A DNA stretch of 64,000 nt from Closterium sp. Naga37s-1 (Eukaryota; Streptophyta; Zygnematophyceae; Desmidiales; Closteriaceae). The notes under the pieces were generated by a model, which did no database searches, was not told the DNA's origin, and saw only the letters and a program-made list of their open reading frames with translations. The translations under genes were made by a program, and so were the position numbers. The stretch lies in contig CANJKZ010000533.1 in the NCBI GenBank assembly GCA_947471745.1, positions 72,001 through 136,000 on the forward strand, given 5' to 3'. This document shows positions 54,880 through 64,000 of the stretch, in pieces (within the stretch, counting starts at the first letter, position 1; each line of letters begins with the position of its first letter).

Positions 54880-57800
54880 ATGACAGCCATGGCAAGTAGT
54901 TTACGATGGACCCTGGGAGCATGCCTACTCTTATCCGCCTTAGCGCTCGTGGCGTGCAAGCCGCCGCCGCGGCCGGTGCAGGTGAACAACCAGATCTGGA
55001 TCAAGGGCTTCGGACCCATACAGGGCACGGGCTGCCCCGGCTTCACCAACGTGTCCGCCTTCTACGGCGTGCCGTACGCCCTGCCGCCCACTGGCAAGCT
55101 GCGGTTCGCGGCGCCCGTGCTGTGGGACAAGCAGTACCCGTTCCCCTACAGACGCGCCGACACGCCCCCGGCCAAGTGCCCGCAGCCGTACCGCGCGGTC
55201 ACTGACAACATCAGAGAGGTCAGTGCGATGCGACTAGAGAAGCGCGCCCATGGTTCTTACGCGAGTCGAGCTATTGAAGGACAATTATGGGATCGGTGGG
55301 TGCTTGCAGTTTATGGCTCGGTGGCTATGGTGTAATTCGCAGTGATACTTGTCTCCCGTAATGGTTGTCCGTCTGCTAGCCCAGACGGAAAACTGCTCGG
55401 CGTCCGAATACATGCTTTCCGTGACCTCCCGCCACCCTGCAACCCTGTCTCATTTAATCGCATCCCCGTCACCCACCGCTGTGCACCGCAGGACTGTCTG
55501 TACATGAACATCTTCACGCCGGCGAACGCGACGGCGAGCAGCACGGCGGTGCGCGTGCTGTTCCACGGCGGGTGGTTCTACAAGGGGTCGGCGTCCGACG
55601 ACTTCGTCAACGGCTGCCAGTCCGTCGCCGAGACCAACACCACGCTCGTCATCGTGCAGTACCGGCTCGGCGCGCTCGGCTTCCTCGCGCACCCCTCCAC
55701 CTTCTCCGAAGGCGAAACCACTGGCAACTGGGGTGAGCCCTTCTCCGCCTCCCCCGGACCTCACTCATCCCCACCCCGCTCCACCCCTCGCCTACATGAA
55801 CCGCTCTTCGCGCCGTGCCCCCCCTCGCCATTCCGTCCTAGTCGTTCAATCAAGTCAAGCCGTCCGCATCAGACTTACCTTCCGAAGTGTTTGTTTTATC
55901 CCTCCCCCTCCCCCCCCCCCTCGCCGTCCTATGTCGCGGCGTGAGTCCAGGGTTGTTGGACCAGCAGCTGGCGCTCAAGTGGATATCGAAGTACATCGGG
56001 TACTTCGGCGGCAACTCGTCCGTGCAGATCATGGGCCACAACGCAGGTGCGCGCCGCCGGGTGGTGGGGCGGCAGGCATGGGGGCTTGTACCGCAACTGG
56101 GCAGGACGGATGGAAGAGGCTGGTGGTTAGCCACGTGCGAAACGAACGCTCGGGGGTAGCTCGTGCTTGCACATCGTGGGTCGCAACGGAATGCGTATGA
56201 CGCAGGTGGCGCGGGGCGGAGGGAAGGAATCGGAGGCTTAGAATGCAGAATGTATACGGCGAGGACAAACAGCGACGACCGCGAGAGTCTGATCCATGTC
56301 GCACCGCCCGGAAGCGCTGTCACCAGTGCGCGTGCGCTCCCCCATCTACTCGTGGCTCACCTCTTGGTGCTCCCCTTGTGTGCCCATGTGTGTGCTTGGT
56401 CGGTGGTGACAGGCGCGGTGAGCGTGATGCTGCACATGGTGAGTCCGCTCTCCAAGGACCTCTTCACCTCCGCCGTCGCCTCCAACGGCGCCGCCATCCC
56501 GCTCTTCACGCAGAACAGGGTGAGTCCATCCCGCTCTTCACGCAGAACAGGGTGAGTCCATCCCGCTCTTCACGCAGAACAGGGTGAGTCCATCCCGCTC
56601 TTCACGCAGAACAGGGTGAGTCGTCGTCAAGTTCTTAGGGCGCCCTTTTTCGGTCAGCTGCCCTGCTCTCGTCGCCCCGCTCGTCCTCTCGCTCACGCAT
56701 AACCCCTGCCCCCGTTCATGCCTCACCTCTCTCCTTATGTGCCGCCATTCCGCGTTCCCCTGTTGCCCTGCGGCCAGGCGTACGACTCGACCTACACGCT
56801 CGCCGAGGCGCTTAACTGCCCCCTCGACCCCGAGACGCAACTCGAGTGCCTGCGACAGGTCAGCCTTGCGACACCCTGCGACACTCGGTCGCATTCGCTC
56901 GTTTTCGTCGCAGGGACTCATTCTCTGCGCTTTCATACCCGACAATCAATCCCGCTCCCCACCTTCCCGCCCCCGCCACTCTCCACTCCCCGCTCATCGC
57001 GCGCTATTCCGTCCCCTCCCCTCCCCGTGCTGCTCCTTGTGTGCAGGCGCGGTGGCAGGACATAGTGGCGAAGACGCCGGTGGTGAAGGACATATACCGG
57101 CAGCAGCGGCGCATCTTCTACCCGTGCATCGACGGCAAGGTCATTCCGCAGCAGCCGCTCGACATGATGTCCAACGGGCAGCTCAACCCCGCGCCGCTGA
57201 TGATGGTGACGAACAAGGACGAGGGGCGGCTGTACGTGCTCGAGTCGTTCGGCAAGTGGTGGCAGATGAACGAGACGAGCGTCAAGACGTTCCTCGCCAA
57301 CGTGTACCCGGGCGTCGACCCCGCGCAGATCATCCAGCACTACTGGATCAAACTCTACGACAGTGAGCCCCACCACCCCTCGCTCCGCTCCGCTCCGCGC
57401 GCTCTCCGTTCCGCGCGCGCTCTACCTCACTGTGCCCGGCCCCGCGTGCCCGTCTAGTCCCCATTCCCTCACTCAATCCCACCCTCTCTCTTCCCTTCCC
57501 CCCGCCATTTCCCCCTTACCCGTCGTCCCCCTCCTCCCCTCGCGTCATGCAGGTGTGTTGGAGCAGTACGCGGACATGTGGACGGACATCTACATCAACT
57601 GCCCCGCCTACAAGACGCTCGTCGCGCTCTCCGCCTACCAGTTCCCGCCATTCGACGAGTGCGCGTACCCGTCGCCCTTCTACATGGGGTACGGCGCGCC
57701 GTGCAAGCTGCCCCTGCACCTCTACTACTTCGCGGTGCGCTCGCCGTGCCCCGCGGCCTCCAAGTTCCTGGGCGCCACCAGCAAGCGCGACCTGCCGTAC

Positions 57801-58444
57801 CTCTTCAACCTCGAGGCCGCTCAGACGGGCTGCTCCTTCGACCAGGTACGCCACCAGCCTCGCCTGCCGTGTTTTTGTTCCTCTCCTCTGACAAGCTCTG
57901 ACAATCAATGTTGCCGCTCCTTCTACCCTTAGCCCTGACTTATCACTCCCCTCTCCGCTCCTGTCCCTCTCCCCACTCCCCCCACCGCCCCTCATTCCCC
58001 CACTCCTACCCCTGGCTGCAGAACGAGACGGCACTGGCGTACGACACAACATACGCCACGGGCACGATGGCCAACGTGGGCAAGCCAATGTTTGCCAACA
58101 ACACGCCGTGGGTCTACTGGACGCCCGACGGCCAGACCGCCATGGTGGCCGATCGCTCCATGGGCTACCTGGGCTACAAGACCATCGACTTCGCGTCCAA
58201 GTGCGCTGTCTATGACAATCTTGTGTGCCCGCCGCCCGCCAGCCCCAAGATTCCGCGCCTCTCGCCTGGGTTCGGGCCTGTGATCCCCGGGTATCCTCTC
58301 GGGATTGCCGGGTCGCTGCCCTCGCCGCCGCCGCCGCCTGTGCAAACGGGGAAGAAGAGTGGAGCGCGGTTGAGAGGGGTTGGGGTGGGGTCGATGGTGG
58401 TTGGGCTGGTGATTTCTGCGGTGCTGATGTTGATAGGGTGCTGA
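54880..58444 (+). CDS. Cholinesterase/carboxylesterase-family (type B) secreted protein, probable pseudo-enzyme
   Basis: Eight exons (54880-55218, 55492-55732, 55951-56046, 56413-56519, 56778-56858, 57047-57362, 57553-57845, 58022-58444) join in frame to give 631 residues. A signal peptide (RWTLGACLLLSALALVAC) is followed by the alpha/beta-hydrolase core: AFYGVPYALPPTGKLRFAAP, DCLYMNIFTP, VLFHGGWFYKGS (oxyanion-hole region), VIVQYRLGALGFL, NWGLLDQQLALKWI and FGGNSSVQIMGHNAG. The nucleophile elbow in active members is GESAG; here it reads GHNAG, so Ser is replaced by Asn. The acidic residue in TNKDEGRLYVLES is kept. The site aligning with catalytic His (HGYEIEF in acetylcholinesterase) reads KRDLPYLF. 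Several NxS/T sites suggest glycosylation. The C-terminus is Pro-rich, then hydrophobic (VVGLVISAVLMLIGC), fitting a GPI signal or membrane anchor. An adhesion or ligand-binding role, as in neuroligins, is inference. Confidence 0.9.
56488..56619 (+). repeat. 32-bp repeat spanning the exon 4 donor of the esterase gene
   Basis: The 32-bp unit gtgagtccat...acgcagaacagg, which joins the donor to a copy of the last exon bases, recurs at 56520, 56552 and 56584 after the true exon end at 56519. This gives four consecutive AACAGG|GTGAGT donors. A shift of 32 is not a multiple of three, so only the first donor keeps the protein frame. Confidence 0.93.
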
Positions 58445-58931
58445 TGGGATGGTGCTGATGGTGTTGCTGAGACATGGTGCTGATAGGGATGCCGGAGGAG
58501 GAAGCTTGGTTAGTAGAGAGCCAAATTTTCCGACAAGAGATTGATGGGTCTAGAGAGTAGAGCAGAGGGTTGCTTGCCTGACAGCTCAGCTGATGGGCTC
58601 TTGTTTATTAGGTTTTGCAAGCTATGGTATGTGTCTTGCTAGGCTTTGAATGATGAGGTTGCTTGAACAACCTGTTATTTTATTAGTAATAATGGCTATG
58701 TTCCAAATCCAAGGACTGTAGCAATGAAAAGCCCTTGACAAGCAACTGGTGCTGGAATGGACAGCAGAGTGATGTGGATGCATGGTTCTGGGGAAGGAAA
58801 CTTGGGTGGTAGGTGCATGGTGGAACAGCAACAGGCTGCGTTGATGTGAATGGTGATGTTTCTTCAACAGCATGTTGAACGGAAGTGAATGCACTTTGTT
58901 TTCCCTCCTCTCAGGTTTACACAGTTCCCAC
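58445..58931. other. 3' flank of the esterase gene
   Basis: Non-coding sequence after the esterase stop, AT-richer than the gene. It contains short TA-rich stretches (for example 58674-58690) but no canonical AATAAA that I would assign. Nothing else is visible before the hAT-like element. Confidence 0.45.
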
Positions 58932-59500
58932 CAGGGCCCGTGCTAGGATTTGGGGCACCCTGAGGCCTCAGGGCACCTTTCCAGAATCGTAAAAAATGCC
59001 CTGATTTGTCAGGGCAAATTTTCGAACCCTTCCTGTATGTTCAGGGCTTTTTCAGAAATCAATCCTGACCTGTCAGGGCAGAAAAACAGGTGTTCAGGGT
59101 TCAAATTAGTTGGTTGGTTGAAGTTATATATACGGCTCCACGGGGGTGGGTTCGATCCTATGACCTCATCTATCGGAACTACCTTTCTACTGACTCGGCC
59201 ACTTCTGGATGGCTAAGTGGCAGAATGAGTGCTTAACGGCAACTTGCCTACGGAGACAAAAATCCCCAGGAAGGGGCCCCCCCTCCCCCCACCTAACAAA
59301 AAACGCGTCAGGGCAGGCCTACAGCGAACGCTACAGGGAAGAACACTACAGCCGTTCTGAATGTTCAGGGCACTTCATATAAAAACATCCTAAGATCTCA
59401 GGGTTAAAATTTACACTATTCTGAAATGACAGGGTAAATTTAAAACTGCATCCTGAATTCAGGGTAATCAGGATGTTTTGCCCTGATAACGTGGGGCCTG
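58932..59500. mobile_element. Short non-autonomous hAT-type DNA transposon with 8-bp target duplication
   Basis: A 569-bp segment is flanked by an identical 8-bp direct repeat, gttcccac (58924-58931 and 59501-59508). It begins CAGGGCCCGTG and ends with the complement of CAGGCCCCACG, an imperfect terminal inverted repeat starting CAGG. An 8-bp duplication and CAGG ends are hallmarks of hAT elements. The interior has no open frame. It carries about a dozen copies of (T)CAGGG in both orientations, some as palindromes such as ccctgatttgtcaggg, resembling the subterminal transposase-binding motifs of hAT elements. Its AT content differs from the host genes. Confidence 0.75.
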
Positions 59501-59534
59501 GTTCCCACCCCATCCCATCCTTTGTCACCACAAT

Positions 59535-59981
59535 TGTTGGAAACAATCGATCTTAAGCGCCTCTGTCGTGTCGAAAGACCAAGGCACAATCGAAGCGAAG
59601 CATATCGAAGCACCGGCGAGTCAACCCTCGGAGGTTGAAGTAACTGCTGGAGGTTACGCGAAAGTCAAAGGTCAGCGACCTTTGACCTGACAAGTACAGC
59701 GCGACAGCAAGGACACACAACTGACTCGCTACAGAGCAGTTGCCCGAGTCGTCACTGTATCGAACCGCAACAGCAACAGTAAAGTAGTTATAACTGCATC
59801 TCTTCGTATTCCTTGTACTCATATATAATCATGTATCTCCTTGCTTTAATCAACTTACTTTGCCCTCACATACTAGCGCAAGGTGGTTCACAACTCTTTA
59901 ATTAACGCTTCCGCTATTACACCAACTCTACCCAGAGTTCACCCCTGTAAAGATCATAAAGGGCTTTTTCTCAGCCCAACA
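59535..59981 (+). repeat. 5' LTR of the Copia element
   Basis: A 447-bp segment begins TGTTGG and ends CCAACA, perfect 6-bp inverted termini, and lies directly upstream of a primer-binding site. It contains a TATA-like stretch (atatataat) near 59821-59829, placed for transcription toward the gag gene. The 5 bp before it (acaat) would be the left half of the target duplication; the right half is outside the window. Confidence 0.88.
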
Positions 59982-59993
59982 TGGTATGAGAGC
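59982..59993 (+). other. Primer-binding site of the Copia element
   Basis: tggtatgagagc immediately follows the LTR end. It differs by one base from tggtatcagagc, the initiator-Met tRNA complement that most plant Copia elements use to prime reverse transcription. Confidence 0.85.
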
Positions 59994-60036
59994 TATCAGG
60001 GGTAATTCAACTTCTATACCGACAACATCAACAAGC

Positions 60037-63000
60037 ATGGCTACACAAAAGGAAAGGAGCAACTCCAACGGCTCCCAGGGCACTACTCCTACTCCACCTC
60101 CTGCCTCTGGCCTACAGACAGAGGAGGGCACGGCAACAAGACCCAGAGCAACATCTACCGAGACTCCCGCGGATCAGCCCGCAGACTTCGACCAGAGCAT
60201 GATGGAGAAGTTTTTCTCCTTCATGTCCTTCTACGAGCAACACCAGCAATCGGCACCTGCGCAGTCACACAACAGCAACAACAACGGAGCAACACCCATG
60301 AGTCTAGACGGCTCATCATATGCACGAGGAAATCAACAGCAGCAGCCTACCTTTGCTCCGTACGAGCGCGGGTCCATCAGCTTCATGCCTCACCCGCAGC
60401 CCTCACCTGGACAAGAAAAGTCACTGGACGCATTACAAGTTCAGTCGCAGTTCGCACACGTTCTGAAGATGCAGACGTCAAGACCCTTCGATGGAAAGGA
60501 CTTTTTTACCTGGTCGTTTGAATTCGAGCTGATGATGGAAGGCGCGCAGATACTTGGCTTCTTCGACGGGTCCCTGCCATACCCAACAAACGACACACAG
60601 TACGAGAAGCAGCAGTACACCTATCAGTCAATGATGGCGTACACGATTCTACTGAGAAACATCACCCCGACTCAACAGCAGAACATACGATCTTACCGGG
60701 GTTACGGCAACTCCGCGGAGCTCGCATATAACCACTTGAAGAGCCTGTATCAAGCAACAGACAGCGTAAACCAAAGTCGGTTAATGGCGCAACTGACAAC
60801 GGTCGAAATGAAACCAGGCGAGGAAGGATTGGCGTATATCAGCCGATGTCGCGAGTTGCGCGACAAGCTTCTTCGATGCGGAGGATCGATTTCTGAAGAC
60901 GCCTTCGTGACAGTTATCATCGGCGGCCTCGGTCTTCAATGGCGCGCCACAAAGGCCATACTTCGAGCCCACGGAAGAATCTCCGAATCAGCGCTCTGCG
61001 CCGAAATCCACGCCGAACAACAAGACATGGACCTGCAAGAAGAACGACATAAAAGGAAGACATCAGCACCGGAATTCGCGTTCCACACTCAGCGACGCTA
61101 CAACAACAACAACAACAACAACAACCGGCAGCAGCCGAAGCCCGTACCTCCGTTCTGCCACATCTGCAAAACTTCAGGACATCCGCGCACACACTGCCCG
61201 AATCGACAACAATCAACAACGCCACAGCGACAGCTTCGACCTTCAAGCAATCAAGTCGTTTCGACACAAGCAAATCCTTCGACCCAGATTCAAACCTCAA
61301 CGACTTCAACGGGACAACCTGCACAAGGAGCAAGAAACATCGTCAGCTGCATGGCAAGGCTGAGCGACTCTTGCATCACGGGATCACCACCATACTACTC
61401 ACCAGAAGAACAACTTGATGAAAGAACTCCACGCCGTGAGACACTGGAGCCGAATCCGACATACGCAGCTATCGCCCAGAGCGAACCATCCGGGAAGGAC
61501 ACGTGGTTCTTGGACAGTTGCTGCGGACAGCACATGTGTTCTTCAGGACGCTTCGTACAGCGAGAGTACCAACTCCAACGAGAAGTCGTCATCACCGTCG
61601 CCAACAATCAGAACCTGCGCACACGACGACAAGGAGTTGTTCAATTACAGTCACGAGAAACAAATGTCGTCCTACAGATGTCCAAGGTCCTAATTGCAGA
61701 AGGCCTCGGCTACAACTTACTAAGCGTCAGTCAGCTAATGGCGAAGGGGATTCACCTCGAAGCAGACAGCACCACCCAAGAATTCAAGTTGTATCACGGG
61801 AGAGGAGGACTTTACATCGGCAAGGCGATCCTCAAGAACAACGTATTCGTTCTTGACTTCGTTCCTGATCTTGGCACCGCCGACAGCGACGCCATCGTTA
61901 ACTTCACCAACTGGACACACCCTCCAGACCTCGATCCAGACTTCAGTCCTGGCGGTTTCTGGTACTCACACACCATCCCTGAGACAGAAAGGACAAGAGC
62001 GTTAGCGACAATTCAACATGCAGCAGAGACAACATCGGCAGCAGCAGAGACAACGTCGGCAGCAGCAGAGACAACGACGGCAGCAGCAGGAACATCAACG
62101 GCAACAGCAGGAACTTCAACACCAGTCGCTGGTCCTTCAACAGCACCACTCCTCGACGACACACCACCGACACCCGCGCAACAGCTCAACCCGACACGAC
62201 GAGAATTCCACCGAAGCGCGAACGTCACCGCCGGCTTCTACTCCAACTCCGACACGTCGCTCGCCCGGACACCGCGCCACCGAAGGAACCTGGCACGCAA
62301 GGACGGGACATCCAAGCCACACAGTGTTAAACAACACAATAAGAGCAGGAGTGCTCGACAAAGACTCACTTCTACTGATCGACGGCAGAGAACTTCAGCG
62401 AGCTCGAGGAACATGCTTCACCTGTCCCGAAGCAGATTTATCACATCAACCGTTTGTGTCTCACCACAATCCAAGCGCACCAGCCTACGCACCACTCGAG
62501 AAGGTGTACAGCGACATCCTGTACAATCGCGAGACGGGGCAGAACGCGTACAACTACACCATCACGTTCATCGACGCCGCGACACGTTACGTTTGGCACC
62601 TGAATCTTCCAAGCAAAGACATGGCGTTCGAAGCGTTCGTCGCGTGGCTTCCTGCAGCAGAAAGAGAATCGGGCGTAAAACTAAAGAGTTTCCAGTCAGA
62701 CGGGGGAGGAGAATACACCTCACAGAGGTTCAAGGACTACTTGGCAGAAAGGGGGATCAAGCGGCTCATTTCCCTTCCCTACGCTCATCAACAACAAGGC
62801 GTAGCAGAAAGGATGAACAGGACACTCCAAACCACCATGCGCAAGCTGCTACGTGGCATGCACCTTCCCAACCACCAATGGCCCGAAGCAATGGACCACG
62901 CCGTCATGCTGCACAACTTGCTTTCGTCATCATCGCTCCCGAACAACGCATCACCGCACCTGCTGTGGACAGGAAAATTGGGCAACACAAAAATGTTGAG

Positions 63001-63132
63001 AGTCTTCGGATGCATGGTACAGTACCGACCCCCATCTGCACGCGCCGGTCGATTCTCCCAGCGAGCACAGTGGGGACTACACCTGGGCATCGAAAAACAC
63101 TACAATGCATGGAAAATCTTCGACATCAATAG
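60037..63132 (+). CDS. Copia gag and protease frame
   Basis: The ATG at 60037 (MATQKERSNSNG) opens a gag region with a Gln/Asn/Pro-rich N-terminus. The retrotransposon gag core contains SRPFDGKDFFTWSFEFELMM, AYNHLKSLYQATDSVNQSRL and LRDKLLRCGGSISEDAFV. An eight-Asn run precedes the CCHC zinc knuckle CHICKTSGHPRTHC (about 61155). The aspartic protease follows at about 61500-61860: TWFLDSCCGQHM, where most Copia proteases have DSGA, then VLIAEGLGYNLLSVSQL. After about 62000 this frame becomes Ala/Thr-rich and then Arg/His-rich without recognisable domains, while pol continues in the next frame. The stop is at 63130-63132. Confidence 0.9.
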   Translation: MATQKERSNSNGSQGTTPTPPPASGLQTEEGTATRPRATSTETPADQPADFDQSMMEKFFSFMSFYEQHQQSAPAQSHNSNNNGATPMSLDGSSYARGNQQQQPTFAPYERGSISFMPHPQPSPGQEKSLDALQVQSQFAHVLKMQTSRPFDGKDFFTWSFEFELMMEGAQILGFFDGSLPYPTNDTQYEKQQYTYQSMMAYTILLRNITPTQQQNIRSYRGYGNSAELAYNHLKSLYQATDSVNQSRLMAQLTTVEMKPGEEGLAYISRCRELRDKLLRCGGSISEDAFVTVIIGGLGLQWRATKAILRAHGRISESALCAEIHAEQQDMDLQEERHKRKTSAPEFAFHTQRRYNNNNNNNNRQQPKPVPPFCHICKTSGHPRTHCPNRQQSTTPQRQLRPSSNQVVSTQANPSTQIQTSTTSTGQPAQGARNIVSCMARLSDSCITGSPPYYSPEEQLDERTPRRETLEPNPTYAAIAQSEPSGKDTWFLDSCCGQHMCSSGRFVQREYQLQREVVITVANNQNLRTRRQGVVQLQSRETNVVLQMSKVLIAEGLGYNLLSVSQLMAKGIHLEADSTTQEFKLYHGRGGLYIGKAILKNNVFVLDFVPDLGTADSDAIVNFTNWTHPPDLDPDFSPGGFWYSHTIPETERTRALATIQHAAETTSAAAETTSAAAETTTAAAGTSTATAGTSTPVAGPSTAPLLDDTPPTPAQQLNPTRREFHRSANVTAGFYSNSDTSLARTPRHRRNLARKDGTSKPHSVKQHNKSRSARQRLTSTDRRQRTSASSRNMLHLSRSRFITSTVCVSPQSKRTSLRTTREGVQRHPVQSRDGAERVQLHHHVHRRRDTLRLAPESSKQRHGVRSVRRVASCSRKRIGRKTKEFPVRRGRRIHLTEVQGLLGRKGDQAAHFPSLRSSTTRRSRKDEQDTPNHHAQAATWHAPSQPPMARSNGPRRHAAQLAFVIIAPEQRITAPAVDRKIGQHKNVESLRMHGTVPTPICTRRSILPASTVGTTPGHRKTLQCMENLRHQ

Positions 63133-64000
63133 CAAGGAAACAGTCGCAGCACGTGATGTCATCTTCTACGAGAACCTCACCCTCGACGTTCACCTTGCGT
63201 ACGTGGCAGCAAACCGACCTGATCCCTCGGACGGATTTAATGGCACCTGTGCCTTCGCTTCGGCAGAAGATGAAGCTGACTGGGACGAGCAGAATGTGGA
63301 CAGAGCCTCGGAAGAAGCCGGACCCCTCCCGTATTGCTCCGTTGATGTCCCAATGGATGACGAAAATCCACGCGAAAGCATCAACGCCGAAACTTACTAC
63401 CACTTCGCTGACACCGGTTACGTTACACCTGCACAAGTCAACACCGACGAAGCAGAACGCATAGGACCAAATTTCGCACCTGATCCAGAAGCGGGAGACG
63501 AAGCAGTTTATCCCGAGGACACCACTCTCCCCCGCTACACACAGAGTGGACTCCAAATACTTGGACTCGTCACCGCGGTCCACGGCGCCGCCATTCCTAA
63601 GGAGCCTGCGACGGTTCAGCAGGCTCTGGGGGGGGAGCATAGGGAAAAATGGCGCGAAGCCATGGACAAGGAGCTGAAGGCATTAGAGGAACGCAACACC
63701 TGGAAGGTCGTCCCTATCGGCGTAGCACGAAACAAGACTGTGCTCACCGGAAAGTGGGTCTTCCGTGTGAAGACAAAAGCTGACGACACCATCGACAAAT
63801 TTAAGGCGCGCTGGGTCGTACGCGGTTTCGACCAAGAGCACGGACGCGACTTCACCGAAACCTTCGCTCCGGTCAGCCGCCACACCTCACTACGCATTCT
63901 CCTCGCAATCGCCGCCATGAAGAAGAAGAAGCTACGGCAAATCGACGTCGCGAACGCGTTTCTCTACGCACCCGTTGACGCAGAAATTTTCGTGGAACTA
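62006..64000 (+). CDS. Copia integrase and N-terminal reverse transcriptase frame, partial
   Basis: This frame, +1 relative to gag, is open from just after TAG 62003-62005 to the window edge. Its first ATG is at 62018. It carries the GAG-pre-integrase motif TWHARTGHPSH (about 62287) and a CFTC pair. The integrase core has DDE residues in YSDILYN, SDGGGEYTSQRF and GVAERMNRTLQ. The Copia RT begins WREAMDKELKALEERNTWK, then KARWVVRGFDQEHGRDF, ETFAPVSRHTSLRILLAIAA and IDVANAFLYAPVD. The YVDD active site is beyond the edge. How the frame is reached (mutation or +1 frameshift in the 62006-62287 overlap) is not settled. Confidence 0.92.

Larger units (their letters stand above)
59535..64000 (+). mobile_element. 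Ty1/Copia LTR retrotransposon, 3' truncated by the window
   Basis: The element has LTR, primer-binding site, gag with zinc knuckle, protease, GAG-pre-integrase, integrase and reverse transcriptase in the Copia order (integrase before RT). The 3' part of RT, RNase H, polypurine tract and 3' LTR lie beyond the right edge. Codon use and base composition are less GC-rich than the host genes. The coding region uses two reading frames, described in the next two entries. Confidence 0.97.

Noticed and set aside
59135-59215. tRNA gene on the minus strand
   Set aside because: Box A- and box B-like motifs are present, but the acceptor stem does not pair and the anticodon arm is not convincing. It is at most a tRNA-derived fragment inside the hAT-like element.

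Overview
This is nuclear DNA from a GC-rich photosynthetic eukaryote, most likely a streptophyte green alga or an early-diverging land plant. The evidence is the gene set: a chloroplast TIC236/TamB-type envelope protein, a CAAD/CURT1-type plastid protein, an SOS1-type Na+/H+ antiporter, a plant kinesin-7 with a C-terminal RING finger, a plant-type UBX protein, a mitochondrial bL32 and a Copia retrotransposon. All host genes are split by many short GT-AG introns, so a single open frame rarely equals a gene. The species cannot be named from the sequence.

Layout, left to right. 1-10953 (-): TIC236, with its C-terminus running off the left edge. 11488-14940 (-): UBA/UAS/UIM/UBX protein of PUX7 type. 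15694-19207 (+): CAAD-domain plastid protein with a long coiled coil; all eight exons join in frame. 19959-40032 (-): SOS1-type antiporter. Its second intron is 12.2 kb and is almost entirely a 19-bp minisatellite of about 630 copies. 40834-41549 (+): mitochondrial ribosomal protein bL32. 41913 to about 53305 (-): kinesin-7, from motor domain to terminal RING. 54880-58444 (+): secreted cholinesterase-family protein whose catalytic serine and probably histidine are replaced. 58932-59500: a short hAT-type non-autonomous element with an 8-bp target duplication. 59535 to the right edge (+): a Copia element with 5' LTR, primer-binding site, gag, protease, integrase and the start of reverse transcriptase.

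The genes do not form a pathway; this is ordinary gene-dense eukaryotic sequence. The unusual part is its repeat biology. Tandem duplications that straddle 5' splice sites recur in at least five genes: TIC236, the CAAD gene, SOS1, the kinesin and the esterase. The 12-kb array has a sense-strand consensus with no GT, no AG and no stop codon, so it should offer the spliceosome almost nothing to use. These features, a roughly 230-residue gap in SOS1, a substituted kinesin switch II motif and a probable pseudo-esterase are the observations most worth checking.

Exon coordinates given without 'about' were placed from splice sites with a reading-frame check. The others are approximate.
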